Source of the DNA: Anaerolineaceae bacterium UBA5404
GTDB taxonomy: Bacteria; Chloroflexota; Anaerolineae; Anaerolineales; Anaerolineaceae
Assembly (NCBI GenBank): GCA_002409625.1
Contig: DHNY01000002.1
Location: 104,661 to 168,660 of the forward strand
Length of the DNA: 64,000 nucleotides
Reading direction: 5' to 3'
Within the stretch, counting starts at the first letter, position 1; each line of letters begins with the position of its first letter. A program made the translations under genes and the position numbers. Positions 25,969-34,244 of the stretch are shown here, one piece after another. The notes under the pieces are model-generated. The model was not told the origin of the DNA, made no database searches, and saw nothing but the letters and a program-made list of their open reading frames with translations.

Positions 25969-26847
25969 TTAGAGGGCGTTTAAGCCTTCTAATTTGTTTA
26001 AAAAGGCAGGTTGATTGAGCTCTTCCCAGGCTTCCATAAACCATCCGGGCAGGTTCTCCCGTTTTGCGCCTATTACGAGGGAAGTGATTGGGGCAAGCAC
26101 GGCAAAAAGAGCCTCCTCAGCGGGGTCAATAGCACCATATGCCTCACGAAAAGCTTCGCCAGCGCGTGGACTAAGCGATGCACACACATTACTGATGTCC
26201 ATGGCAGGGAAACCCAGCCCTAAAAAGTTGTAGTCAAACATCAATGCGCGTTTTTCATCTCGCGAGACAGCCAGGTTGACGTAGTAAAAGTCGTTAAAGC
26301 ATAGGGTTTTGGTTGAGCGTTTGATAAGCTCTGTGATTCGCTCTGTTTTTTCATCAATTTGTTTCCAGATTTGAGCGTTTTCACTGTTTGTACGGGCTTT
26401 GACCAAGGCGATACCTTCGGGATTGAATTCGTTTAGCTCAGAATACCAGCTCAAGTTAGGGTCAGTTGCTAGGCTTTTGCCTTTGGTGTGCAGCTGCTGA
26501 TACCAATCGGCAAGCACGCGGGCTATGGTGGGTGAGTCCATATCTTCTTTAACTCCCAAACGCCAGGCATGGCTAAAGTTGAGGTCTTCCATCAGCAAAG
26601 CTTTGTCTGTTTTGGCAATAAGAGGAATGGTGGGCACGCCAATCGCCTTAAGTTGATCGTAATGTAAAATCTCTCGCCTAAAGACGACATTTTCAAAGTA
26701 TTTAAGGATGTAATGTCCATCACTTTTGCCGTGTACGGCAAACAAGAAAATGCCCTCTTTCGCGCGCATCAGCTCCAAAGACTGAGGGCTAATGCCCATG
26801 TGTTTAAGTTCAATCCTGGCTTTTTCATGGAAATTATCAGTTGTCAT
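25969..26847 (-). CDS. Aminoglycoside phosphotransferase-like (APH/choline kinase fold) protein
   Basis: A 292-residue kinase-fold protein. HYILKYF carries the probable ATP-binding Lys. LCFNDFYYVNLAV resembles the catalytic loop H-x-D-x4-N, with the first residue changed (Asn for His). MFDYNFLG carries the metal-binding Asp. Proteins of this type phosphorylate small molecules, and resistance to an antibiotic should not be assumed. Start ATG 26847 is chosen because a TAGAAT -10 (26856-26861, minus strand) lies 8 bases upstream and the more upstream ATG codons fall inside a terminator hairpin. The mRNA would be leaderless. Confidence 0.65.
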   Translation of the reverse strand: MTTDNFHEKARIELKHMGISPQSLELMRAKEGIFLFAVHGKSDGHYILKYFENVVFRREILHYDQLKAIGVPTIPLIAKTDKALLMEDLNFSHAWRLGVKEDMDSPTIARVLADWYQQLHTKGKSLATDPNLSWYSELNEFNPEGIALVKARTNSENAQIWKQIDEKTERITELIKRSTKTLCFNDFYYVNLAVSRDEKRALMFDYNFLGLGFPAMDISNVCASLSPRAGEAFREAYGAIDPAEEALFAVLAPITSLVIGAKRENLPGWFMEAWEELNQPAFLNKLEGLNAL

Positions 26848-26855
26848 CGCCAGTG

Positions 26856-26861
26856 ATTCTA
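26856..26861 (-). promoter_or_regulatory. -10 element for the APH-like gene, apparently leaderless
   Basis: TAGAAT on the minus strand, 8 bases before ATG 26847, with no Shine-Dalgarno between. The -35 region overlaps the terminator of the upstream gene and is weak. Confidence 0.35.
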
Positions 26862-26865
26862 ATAC

Positions 26866-26893
26866 AAAACGCTCAGGCATTGTTACCTGAGCG
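26866..26893 (-). terminator. Rho-independent terminator of the OsmC-like gene
   Basis: CGCTCAGG and CCTGAGCG (26870-26877 and 26886-26893) make an 8-bp stem with an 8-base loop. On the minus strand it is followed by TTTTG. It lies 75 bases beyond the OsmC stop and immediately before the APH-like gene promoter. Confidence 0.6.
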
Positions 26894-26967
26894 CATGCTA
26901 AAGGAAAGGGAAGTGTTATGAGAAATTCAATGTTTTGGTGCTGCACACGGCAGCAGTGTTTTTATCC

Positions 26968-27408
26968 TCACCAGCCTCTGCGGGGTTGCGGGTTAACCAG
27001 ACAAGCATCCAGGGTGATTTCAAGGTTCAAAGCCCGCGAGACAGGGCAAGCCATTTTAGTTGCCTCGGCGATTTCAAGGAAAGTTTCCGGGTTGAGCTCA
27101 GGCACCTGGGCCTTGCAGTCAAGGTGGCTGCTTACAATGGTTGGTTTGCCATCAATAAAACGCAGGCTGATCTTGGCGCTGACTTCAACTTTTTCAACAG
27201 TGTAGCCTTGGTTAGCGATTTCATTGCTGAGCGCCATCGCGTAACAGCCGGCATGAGCGGCGGCGATGAGCTCCTCGGGGTTGCTGCCTTGTCCCTCTTC
27301 AAAGCGAGAGCTAAAGCTGTAAGGCAATTGGGTGCCGGCAAGTTCAACTTTGCCTTTGCCTTCTTTCAGATTGCCTTGCCAAATTGCGGTTGCGGTTCTA
27401 TCTGCCAT
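26968..27408 (-). CDS. OsmC family organic hydroperoxide reductase-like protein
   Basis: A 146-residue OsmC/Ohr-family protein, closer to OsmC. The two redox-active cysteines are in AAHAGCYAMAL and MACPVSRAL; the N-terminal part begins TATAIWQGNLKEGKG. OsmC proteins are dimers that reduce organic hydroperoxides at these thiols. ATG 27408 has AAGGAG upstream at good spacing, which is why the longer open frame is not used. It is a single gene with its own terminator. Confidence 0.88.
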   Translation of the reverse strand: MADRTATAIWQGNLKEGKGKVELAGTQLPYSFSSRFEEGQGSNPEELIAAAHAGCYAMALSNEIANQGYTVEKVEVSAKISLRFIDGKPTIVSSHLDCKAQVPELNPETFLEIAEATKMACPVSRALNLEITLDACLVNPQPRRGW

Positions 27409-27423
27409 AATAATCTCCTTTTG

Positions 27424-27760
27424 TTTTAATATCCCACATTTGAAAGGCGGGTTCAAGCGGCTGTACATTGAAAAAGGCTTTTGAAGGATAAGAGAAAGAT
27501 AAAAATGGTTAGAAACATCCCAAATTGCAAGGAAACATGCCATTATCGTTCCATCGTTTCATTCGTTTTGCAACGCAAACCGTTTCGTTGCAAAACGAAA
27601 GACGTTTCGACTCAGTACTCTCGGCGTCTCGCCAAAGGTTGGGTTGCAAATGTGGACGATTGAAAGGCGGGCACGGTAGGCGCGTAGGGTTTCACGCCGG
27701 AACAACCTGGGGGAGCACAGCTGCGAATCGGAAGAAGCAGGCATCCACATGCATCCTTTA
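27424..27760. other. Gene-poor stretch with inverted repeat and possible transposon remnant
   Basis: No convincing gene lies between the OsmC-like start and the gdhA terminator. The stretch holds a perfect 14-bp inverted repeat (27562-27599). Beyond it, at 27602-27754, is a broken plus-strand frame with one internal stop, whose end reads EEAGIHMHPL. The segment before the end resembles the C-terminal tail and right end of IS200/IS605 TnpB elements. This is a weak resemblance judged by eye. Confidence 0.3.
27562..27599. repeat. Perfect 14-bp inverted repeat
   Basis: TTCGTTTTGCAACG (27562-27575) is repeated as its reverse complement (27586-27599) around a 10-base centre. No T tract follows on either strand, so it is not a standard terminator. 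It could be a hairpin of a mobile-element end, or a protein site. Confidence 0.6.
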
Positions 27761-27793
27761 AAAAACAACCTGGTGGGTTTTGCCCACCAGGTT
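27761..27793 (-). terminator. Rho-independent terminator of glutamate dehydrogenase gene
   Basis: AACCTGGTGGG (27767-27777) and CCCACCAGGTT (27783-27793) give an 11-bp perfect stem with a TTTTG loop. On the minus strand it is followed by GTTTTT. It lies 37 bases beyond the gdhA stop. Confidence 0.85.
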
Positions 27794-27829
27794 GATTAGC
27801 TAAATGCTATCTCTACGGAAAACTGGAAT

Positions 27830-29116
27830 TTAGATCCAACCGCGCAGTTTCATCGCGCGCACGACTTTGTCGATAGCGACCATGTAGGCTGCGTCGCGCA
27901 TGTAGACTTTCTTGTCCAGTGCCATGCCCAAAACGGAAGCGAAAGCCTGGGACATTTTGTAGTCCAATTTTTCGAGCACGTCTTCGCGTGACCAGTAGAA
28001 GTTCTGGTCGTTCTGGACGCCTTCGAAATAAGAAACGGTCACGCCACCAGCATTGCAAAGGAAGTCGGGAACGAGGAAGATGCCGCGTTCTGCCAGAACT
28101 TTGTCAGCTTCGGGAGTGGTGGGGCCATTGGCGGCTTCAGCAACCATTTTGACGTTAGCGTGAATTTGATGTACGGTCTCGCCAGTGATTTGGCCTTCGA
28201 GCGCGGCGGGGACAACCACGTCCACGTCTTTTCCGAGCCAGGCATTGCCATCTTCGATGACGTAGCCAGCAGCCTGGGCTTTGGCTTTATCGATGGTGCC
28301 ATATTGGTCGGTGATGCTCTTCAGGAATTCAGCGTCGATGCCGTCTTCTTTGTAGAAGGTGTAGGATTTCTTGTCATCGCGGTCCCAGCAGGAAACACAA
28401 ACGACGATACCACCAACGTACTTGCCATAACCGAGGGCAACATATTGACCAACGTTACCGAAACCCTGGAGGGCGGCTTTGGTCTTGGTGGGATCGATGC
28501 CGAGATGTTTCATGGCTTCGCGGATGTTGATGCAGACACCAAAACCGGTGGCTTCGGTGCGGGCTTCTGAGCCACCACCACCGAGGGGTTTGCCGGTGAT
28601 GACGCCAGGGGTGTATTGGCCAACGATGGCGGAGTATTCGTCCATCATCCAACCCATCATTTGAGCGTTGGTGCCAACGTCGGGAGCGGGCACGTCTTGG
28701 CGGGGACCAAGCTCTTTCCAGAGGGCGCGCATGTAACCGCGAACGAGGCGTTGTTTTTCGCCATCAGAGAGTGTGGAGGGGTCAACATCCACGCCACCTT
28801 TACCACCACCGAGGGGGATATCAGCGACGGCTGTTTTCCAGGTCATCCACATGGCAAGGGCGTTGACGGTGTCAATGGTTTCGCCAGCGGCGAAGCGGAT
28901 GCCACCCTTGTTAGGACCGCGAACGTCGTTGTGTTGCACGCGGAAGCCGGTGAAGACACGCAGGGTGCCGTCATCCATGCGAACAGGAATGCGAACAGTG
29001 AATTGGCGCATTGGCCAGCGCAACATTTCGCGGATATCTTGGCCCAGGTCGAGTTGGTCTGCAACTTTGTCGAATTGGGCTTGTGCCATAGTAAAAGCAT
29101 TGGTATTTTCTGACAT
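27830..29116 (-). CDS. gdhA: NAD(P)-dependent glutamate dehydrogenase
   Basis: A 428-residue Glu/Leu/Phe/Val dehydrogenase that interconverts glutamate and 2-oxoglutarate plus ammonia. DIPLGGGKGGVDVDP contains the glutamate-binding/catalytic lysines and PAPDVGTNAQMMGWMMDEY the catalytic Asp. QGFGNVGQYVALG is the cofactor-binding Rossmann motif. Length matches the hexameric 410-430 residue class. ATG 29116 follows AAAGGAG at good spacing. Cofactor preference is not assigned. It is monocistronic, with a strong terminator. Confidence 0.93.
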   Translation of the reverse strand: MSENTNAFTMAQAQFDKVADQLDLGQDIREMLRWPMRQFTVRIPVRMDDGTLRVFTGFRVQHNDVRGPNKGGIRFAAGETIDTVNALAMWMTWKTAVADIPLGGGKGGVDVDPSTLSDGEKQRLVRGYMRALWKELGPRQDVPAPDVGTNAQMMGWMMDEYSAIVGQYTPGVITGKPLGGGGSEARTEATGFGVCINIREAMKHLGIDPTKTKAALQGFGNVGQYVALGYGKYVGGIVVCVSCWDRDDKKSYTFYKEDGIDAEFLKSITDQYGTIDKAKAQAAGYVIEDGNAWLGKDVDVVVPAALEGQITGETVHQIHANVKMVAEAANGPTTPEADKVLAERGIFLVPDFLCNAGGVTVSYFEGVQNDQNFYWSREDVLEKLDYKMSQAFASVLGMALDKKVYMRDAAYMVAIDKVVRAMKLRGWI

Positions 29117-29290
29117 TAATGAGTCTCCTTTGTGGGGTAAGTTTTGTAAATAGAAAGACTGGTACGCAAAAACTGGCACCAGCCTGTGTGTAAATATTTA
29201 GTTGAGAAGGTTTCTAGTCCCATATCTCCTCAAGAAATTAGCCTATTAACCATATCTCAAATGGCGCTTTTAATCAACCAATCAAAAGCA

Positions 29291-30448
29291 TTAGCCAAAC
29301 TTTTTGACATATCGAGCGATGCGCTCGAGTGCTTTTTCAATTTGCTCGTAAGAAGTAGCATAAGATGCCCGTGCGAATCCGATGCCGGCATTGCCAAAGC
29401 TATCACCAGGCACAATGACCACGCCTTGTTCTTTGAGCAAGCCCATACAAAAATCATCATCGCTCAAACCAAAACCACTGATCTTGGGGAAGCAATAAAA
29501 AGCACCTTTAGGCTCAAAAGTGGGCATGCCCAAGGCGTTGAAACCGCTCACAATCAGCTTACGGCGGCGGTCATACTCGGCAATCATTTCTTGCACATAA
29601 GGTTCGCCAACGCGCAAGGCTTCCAAACCCGCCATTTGTGCCATAATGGGCGCGCACATCACCGAAAATTGGTGAACACGCACCATCGCGCTGATGATAT
29701 CTTTGTGCGCGCAGGCATAACCCAGACGCCAACCGGTCATAGCATAGGATTTTGACCAGCCACCCAAGAGGATGGTGCGGTCTTTCATGCCGGGCAGGGC
29801 AGAAAAGCAAACATGTTCCTGTCCGTAAACCAAGCGGTCATAAACCTCATCAGCGATCACCAGGAAATTGTGCTTTTGGGCTAGTTCAGCAATTTGTAAC
29901 AAAGTCTCTTTGCTGGCAACAGCGCCGGTGGGGTTATTGGGGTAGGTTAGGATGATGGCTTTGGTTTTATCGGTAACAGCGGCGGCGATATCTTCGATGG
30001 TGGGCACAAAGAGGTTTTCTTCGTGGCTTGCCACTTCAACAACCACGCCACCAGCCAATTTAACTTCTGGCTCGTAAGACACAAAAGCCGGCGTTGGGAC
30101 GATAACCTCATCACCCGGCTGTAAAATCGCGGTGCAGGTGAGGTAAAGCGCTTCGGAAACCCCAACGGTAATGATGATTTCATCGGGAGCGTAATTGACC
30201 TTATAAAGCTCATTAAGGTGCGCGCCAAGCTCCTGGCGTAATTCCAGCAGGCCTAAGTTGGCAGTGTAATGGGTGGCACCGGACTGTAAGGCGCGGATGC
30301 CGGCATCGATGATGGGTTTTGGCGTGGTAAAGTCGGGTTCACCCAGACCAAGTGAAATAACATCATCCATGGTGATGGCAATGTCAAAATACTTTCGGAT
30401 GCCAGAAGGCTTAAGGTTGGTAACACGCGGGTTAATGAATTCGAACAT
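29291..30448 (-). CDS. PLP-dependent class I/II aminotransferase
   Basis: A 385-residue fold-type I aminotransferase of the aspartate aminotransferase family. LGLGEPDF is the N-terminal substrate motif, TYPNNPTGA the central motif, and LGGWSKSYAMTGWRLGY carries the PLP lysine in SKSYAMTGWR. RASYATSYEQIEKAL near the C-terminus carries the carboxylate-binding Arg. ATG 30448 follows AAGGAG. It may pair with the glutamate dehydrogenase gene in amino-group traffic, though the two are separated by 174 bases and lack a shared signal. Substrate not assigned. Confidence 0.85.
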   Translation of the reverse strand: MFEFINPRVTNLKPSGIRKYFDIAITMDDVISLGLGEPDFTTPKPIIDAGIRALQSGATHYTANLGLLELRQELGAHLNELYKVNYAPDEIIITVGVSEALYLTCTAILQPGDEVIVPTPAFVSYEPEVKLAGGVVVEVASHEENLFVPTIEDIAAAVTDKTKAIILTYPNNPTGAVASKETLLQIAELAQKHNFLVIADEVYDRLVYGQEHVCFSALPGMKDRTILLGGWSKSYAMTGWRLGYACAHKDIISAMVRVHQFSVMCAPIMAQMAGLEALRVGEPYVQEMIAEYDRRRKLIVSGFNALGMPTFEPKGAFYCFPKISGFGLSDDDFCMGLLKEQGVVIVPGDSFGNAGIGFARASYATSYEQIEKALERIARYVKKFG

Positions 30449-30483
30449 CAAAACTCCTTGTTTAGGTATTTTTTCTTTATGGT

Positions 30484-31497
30484 TTAAGAGCTTGCCCAGG
30501 AATTGTCACCCAGGTTAAATTTGCCACTTAGTGAGTTAATAACGCAATCATAGCCAATCAGTGAGGCGTCAAGGTGCGAATTGCTCACATGCGCGCCCGG
30601 ACTGAGGATAGAGTCGCTGATAGAGCTGTTTTGAACCACACAATTAGCGCCAATCGACGTGAAGGGTCCAATAATGGAGCCACTGACACGCGCTTCAGGA
30701 TGGATAAAGACCGGCGGTCTGATGATGCTGTCTTCGAGGATGCGCCCATATTTCATATTGTCGCGACCGTGCTCAAGCAGGTAGCGGTTGGTATCCAGCA
30801 GTGCTTCGGATGTGCCTGCGTCAAGCCAGGTGCTGGCTTGCTCGATGCGCATTTTCGCCCCATCTTCCAGAAGGATGTTGATCGCATCCACCAAAAAGTA
30901 CTCACCTTTTAGGGATATATTGCGCGAGACTTGTTCTTTGATGGCTTTAGAGAGGTCTTTGCCTTCTTTAAAGTAGTAACAGCCAACAACAGCAAGGTTA
31001 TTGTGCATGTCATTTGGTTTTTCGGTCAATTGCGTTACACAACCCGAGGGGTCCACTTCAGCCACGCCAAAGCGGCGAGGGTCTGGCACGGGCTTGACCC
31101 AGGCGATAGCGTCCGCGCTCTCATTTTGCAGATTGCTGAAGTCACTGTCGATGAGCGTGTCTGAAAAGATGGCTAAAGTGGGTCCATCCATGTGTTCGCG
31201 GGCTTGCCACAGCGCGTCAGATTGACCGCGCATGGTGCGTTGTTCAACATAGTGCACCGTTTTTTCGGGATGGTGCTTTTGCATGTAGGCTTTGATAACC
31301 GGCTCCTGGCCGGGAGACATGATAAAAACGTATTTGAGAGCTTCTTGATCTGGAATGGTTTTAAACATAGCCAAAAGATGGTCAAGCACGGTGGCGCCAG
31401 CTAATGAGAGCAGTGGTTTGGGTCTGCTCCAGGTAAGTGGGCGCAAGCGCGAGCCTAAGCCAGCCATGGGGATCAAGATGCTTAGATTTTCTGACAT
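30484..31497 (-). CDS. Sugar-phosphate nucleotidyltransferase with hexapeptide-repeat tail
   Basis: A 337-residue protein. IPMAGLGSRLRPLTWSRPKPLL is the G-x-G-x-R-x(n)-K-P signature of NTP-transferases such as RmlA and GalU. IFSDTLIDSD is the metal-binding strand and TWLDAGTSEALL the C-terminal part of the catalytic fold. Residues ~245-337 are isoleucine/valine-rich hexapeptide turns of a left-handed beta-helix. This build is that of glucose-1-phosphate thymidylyltransferase-long and GlmU-like proteins. GGAGG precedes ATG 31497. It could supply activated sugars to the glycan locus; nucleotide and sugar are not assigned. Confidence 0.83.
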   Translation of the reverse strand: MSENLSILIPMAGLGSRLRPLTWSRPKPLLSLAGATVLDHLLAMFKTIPDQEALKYVFIMSPGQEPVIKAYMQKHHPEKTVHYVEQRTMRGQSDALWQAREHMDGPTLAIFSDTLIDSDFSNLQNESADAIAWVKPVPDPRRFGVAEVDPSGCVTQLTEKPNDMHNNLAVVGCYYFKEGKDLSKAIKEQVSRNISLKGEYFLVDAINILLEDGAKMRIEQASTWLDAGTSEALLDTNRYLLEHGRDNMKYGRILEDSIIRPPVFIHPEARVSGSIIGPFTSIGANCVVQNSSISDSILSPGAHVSNSHLDASLIGYDCVINSLSGKFNLGDNSWASS

Positions 31498-31672
31498 TTC
31501 CGTCCTCCAGGTATTTCGCAACCTGAGTGGTGGTTGCCTTTTGTGTCATTATATCCTTTTTAGGGAATATTGGCAGGAAAATTGGATATGGAGAAAAAAA
31601 AGTAGCTTGGTCACGAGACTTAATTACTCAAATGAGGGAAAAAAGGCAAGCCGAGATTTTTTCGAATCTATG

Positions 31673-32695
31673 TCAAAAAAAGTAAAGCGCTGAATACCAG
31701 CGTATCCAATCGGTTAAAGCTGGTTCATTTATTGCGATAGCTTGGTTAATTAATCTGTCTGATGAGAATGCAAAAAAACGATCGTTGTATCCAATGACCT
31801 TACTAAACTCATTGATTGATGGCTGCAATAAGTTGTTTTTTGGGTGGTGGACAACCGAAAAATATACTTTCTTATAAGGGTATTTTTGAGACCTTGAATC
31901 TTCCAGACTTATCGCAAGAACCAAGTTTCGCCACAACTGATTCATACCGCCTTTGAAAGGGCAGTCATGATAAGTTCTGATGTGTTCTATATAAAAGAGC
32001 CATGGGTTTTTCAAGGTGATATCCCAATATCGGTAACCACACCCACTATGGTAATAACAGAGAGTCTTGTCCTCAAGGATTGCGGATGCAGGTGAACAGG
32101 TATGCCGGCACGTTCGATTTTGGCTTTTAGCTCCTCCGCAAGTTGTGAACTCCGTTTCAGTTAGTTTATGCTCAATCATCCAAAGGTTGAGATCGCCCTG
32201 GAAATCATAATATGCGATAGCAATATCTGCATCGGTTCCACTTACCTTGGTATGGTCATTCAAAATGTTATAAGGCTCGTCCCAAAATTCTATTCGAAAA
32301 CCCCGGTCTAAGTGATCTGTTGCAATGTGAGAAAGATCTGTTTTGACTGAACGTAAGACCAGGCTTCCGATTTGAGGGTCTTCAAGCAGCGGTAAGAATA
32401 AATTTGCACAGGCGGCCTGAGAACTTGCCATGTGTCCGAGAAATTTGTGGGATTTAAACGGGAATTTGAGCTGATGCTCTTTGAAACGATTGAAAATAGG
32501 CTGATATAGTGGATGACCTTGTTTCACACATTCTTCAGAGAGTATGGCATCATACGGTTGGTTTTTAAAAAAGCCAGGTTCAGAACCGAGGTTAGTCCAT
32601 TTCCAATCAATTAAGTGAACATAGATCTGACGTTGAAAATCTGTAAGACTGTTTGGGAGACGATATTGCTTGCCATTTATTTCATAGTGTTTCAT
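31673..32695 (-). CDS. Putative PD-(D/E)XK restriction-type endonuclease (PGN_0703-like)
   Basis: A 340-residue protein standing alone. GTDADIAIAYYDFQGDLNLWMIEHKLTE fits the PD-(D/E)XK core: Asp on the first strand, then E-x-K (EHK) about 20 residues later. The segment HMASSQAACANLFLPLL also matches my memory of the PGN_0703 family of putative restriction endonucleases. A cysteine/histidine group follows the core (C-G-G, C-R-H-T-C, C-Y-Y-H-S-G-C), reminiscent of an iron-sulfur or zinc site. Base composition is more AT-rich than its neighbours and there is no methyltransferase gene, so it looks acquired. Function is inferred from the motif only. Confidence 0.55.
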   Translation of the reverse strand: MKHYEINGKQYRLPNSLTDFQRQIYVHLIDWKWTNLGSEPGFFKNQPYDAILSEECVKQGHPLYQPIFNRFKEHQLKFPFKSHKFLGHMASSQAACANLFLPLLEDPQIGSLVLRSVKTDLSHIATDHLDRGFRIEFWDEPYNILNDHTKVSGTDADIAIAYYDFQGDLNLWMIEHKLTETEFTTCGGAKSQNRTCRHTCSPASAILEDKTLCYYHSGCGYRYWDITLKNPWLFYIEHIRTYHDCPFKGGMNQLWRNLVLAISLEDSRSQKYPYKKVYFSVVHHPKNNLLQPSINEFSKVIGYNDRFFAFSSDRLINQAIAINEPALTDWIRWYSALYFF

Positions 32696-32805
32696 AACAC
32701 CAGCTTTCTCACCTTTGCTGATAATACTTTGTAGTATTACGAGAAGGACACATTTTAAAAATGATCACTTATAAGTCGAGTTGTGGCAAGATGCATCTGG
32801 ACGCC

Positions 32806-33579
32806 TCATTTTGTAACTTTTAGTTCAGAAAATCGCACCGTTAGGGCAGTGCTGCCAGCAGAACGGGCGATGACGCCTAGTGCGCCTTGTAAATCGGGCC
32901 TGGTTTTAAGGCTAAATTGATAAGTGTCGTTTACATAAAAATTGAGTTCTCCGGCATGGGCCTGAATGCCGAAAATATTCCGTGAAGGTGCGCTGGGAGC
33001 AAGTTTGCGCGCGCTTTGCCAATTGACCAATCGTGTTGTGCCATCCGGTAGAATTCTATCGACCATAATCTGCCCCTGACAATTTGCCCAAAAACGATAG
33101 GTGCCAGATGCACTGTTGCGCCAGAAAATAATGCCGTATTGATCGTCATCAGAACACAAGGCGGTTTCGATGGTAAATTCGAGATGAAAAGATTCAGGCA
33201 GAGTGTGTTGGCTAAGGCTAAGCGCCTCTATTTGGTCCCCAGAAATAGCCAGCGATAGGGCGTTGGTTTCATAGCTGACATTAGCCTCAGTTCCTTTTTG
33301 GGTTTGCCAAAGGCTCTTATCACTAAAATCATCCATGAAAATAAGATCACCGCGTTGCGTGGGTTCAATGCTGGCTATAACAGGACCAGGAATTTCGCTT
33401 GGGCTGGGTTTCGTCTCTGTGGCAGGGAACCATTCGATGGTGGCGCTCGGCAATGAGGTCAGGCTGACTTCTAGGCTGGGTGTGAGCTCAGCCGTGTTTG
33501 TTTGCGTGGCGCAGGCGACAAGCAAGAAGCAAGCCAAAAAGGCGCTAAACAGGACCTTTATATGTTTAAAGCAAGTCAT
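32806..33579 (-). CDS. Lipoprotein with LamG/DUF1080-like beta-sandwich domain
   Basis: A 257-residue protein with a lipoprotein signal ending in the lipobox LVAC (Cys ~23). A Ser/Thr/Pro-rich linker runs to ~residue 75, and a C-terminal jelly-roll-like domain follows (DLIFMDDFSDKSLWQTQKG; YGIIFWRNSASGTYRFW; FGIQAHAGELNFYVND). The domain resembles the concanavalin-like fold of 3-keto-disaccharide hydrolase and LamG modules. It probably binds a carbohydrate at the cell surface; catalytic residues are not evident. It is a single minus-strand gene. Confidence 0.7.
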   Translation of the reverse strand: MTCFKHIKVLFSAFLACFLLVACATQTNTAELTPSLEVSLTSLPSATIEWFPATETKPSPSEIPGPVIASIEPTQRGDLIFMDDFSDKSLWQTQKGTEANVSYETNALSLAISGDQIEALSLSQHTLPESFHLEFTIETALCSDDDQYGIIFWRNSASGTYRFWANCQGQIMVDRILPDGTTRLVNWQSARKLAPSAPSRNIFGIQAHAGELNFYVNDTYQFSLKTRPDLQGALGVIARSAGSTALTVRFSELKVTK

Positions 33580-33629
33580 GGTGACTGTGGCTTGGAACCG
33601 AGCTTTTATCTATTTACTGGCTTAAGGCG

Positions 33630-33968
33630 TTACATGCTGATGACGTAGTAGCCTTGCTCTGTGTAAGGGCGCATGCCGGCGTGACCCATCATGTCATCCA
33701 ACATGGGCAAACCTGTGGCGAGGTTTTGTTCATAAACGCCCAAAGCGTGTGAACATGCCAGGCAGATGCCCGCTATGAGACCTTTATCCAGCGCTCTTTG
33801 GTAGAGTTTGTTGCCTTCTTCGGCAAGTACAGATGGTAACTTGACCGATGCGCCTTCGAATATTATCTTGACTTCCAATCCGGCTTCACTCAAATCGAGT
33901 GCGTTGAGCAGAATGTGCTGAAAACACATTTTCTCACCTTGCATTGCGTAGAACAATACTTTTTCCAT
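33630..33968 (-). CDS. DsrE family sulfur-relay-like protein
   Basis: A 112-residue DsrE/DsrF-like protein: MEKVLFYAMQGE, then a Rossmann-like fold with FEGASVKLP and a cysteine pair in GICLACSHALGV. Such proteins transfer sulfur or act as small redox partners. The C-x2-C differs from the single conserved Cys of true DsrE and resembles the YchN/cytoplasmic family. TTGGAGG precedes ATG 33968. Monocistronic by position. Confidence 0.75.
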   Translation of the reverse strand: MEKVLFYAMQGEKMCFQHILLNALDLSEAGLEVKIIFEGASVKLPSVLAEEGNKLYQRALDKGLIAGICLACSHALGVYEQNLATGLPMLDDMMGHAGMRPYTEQGYYVISM

Positions 33969-34201
33969 GTCAAACCTCCAAGGATCTTGATGGCTTTATT
34001 ATAAGGGAGATTAGTGAGTTGGTCTTAGCAATCGCTCTTTTGCTCTCTGTTTCATTTTTTTGTGTCTTAAATTAGAAGTTCCAAACCCTTATGGACTTAA
34101 AAAATCCTCGATCTATGATTGCAGTATCTATTCTTTCTAAAAGCGGGTTTTGAAACGTATGCTTTGACACCTTGCATAAATATGAACTTTTTAGTCAATG
34201 A

Positions 34202-34207
34202 TATAAT
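34202..34207 (+). promoter_or_regulatory. -10 element for the LysM protein gene
   Basis: Perfect TATAAT with no good -35 at 16-18 bases. AACAGGAG lies before ATG 34245. Confidence 0.35.
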
Positions 34208-34244
34208 CAGAAAAACAGAAGCTGTCTAAAAACAGGAGTTTGCA

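Noticed and set aside
25969..26847. Antibiotic resistance gene
   Set aside because: The APH fold is shared by many small-molecule kinases; the catalytic His position is Asn and the context gives no hint of resistance.
27481..27663. Short plus-strand frame of 60 codons between OsmC and gdhA
   Set aside because: No ribosome site, its content is mainly the inverted repeat, and no family resemblance was seen.
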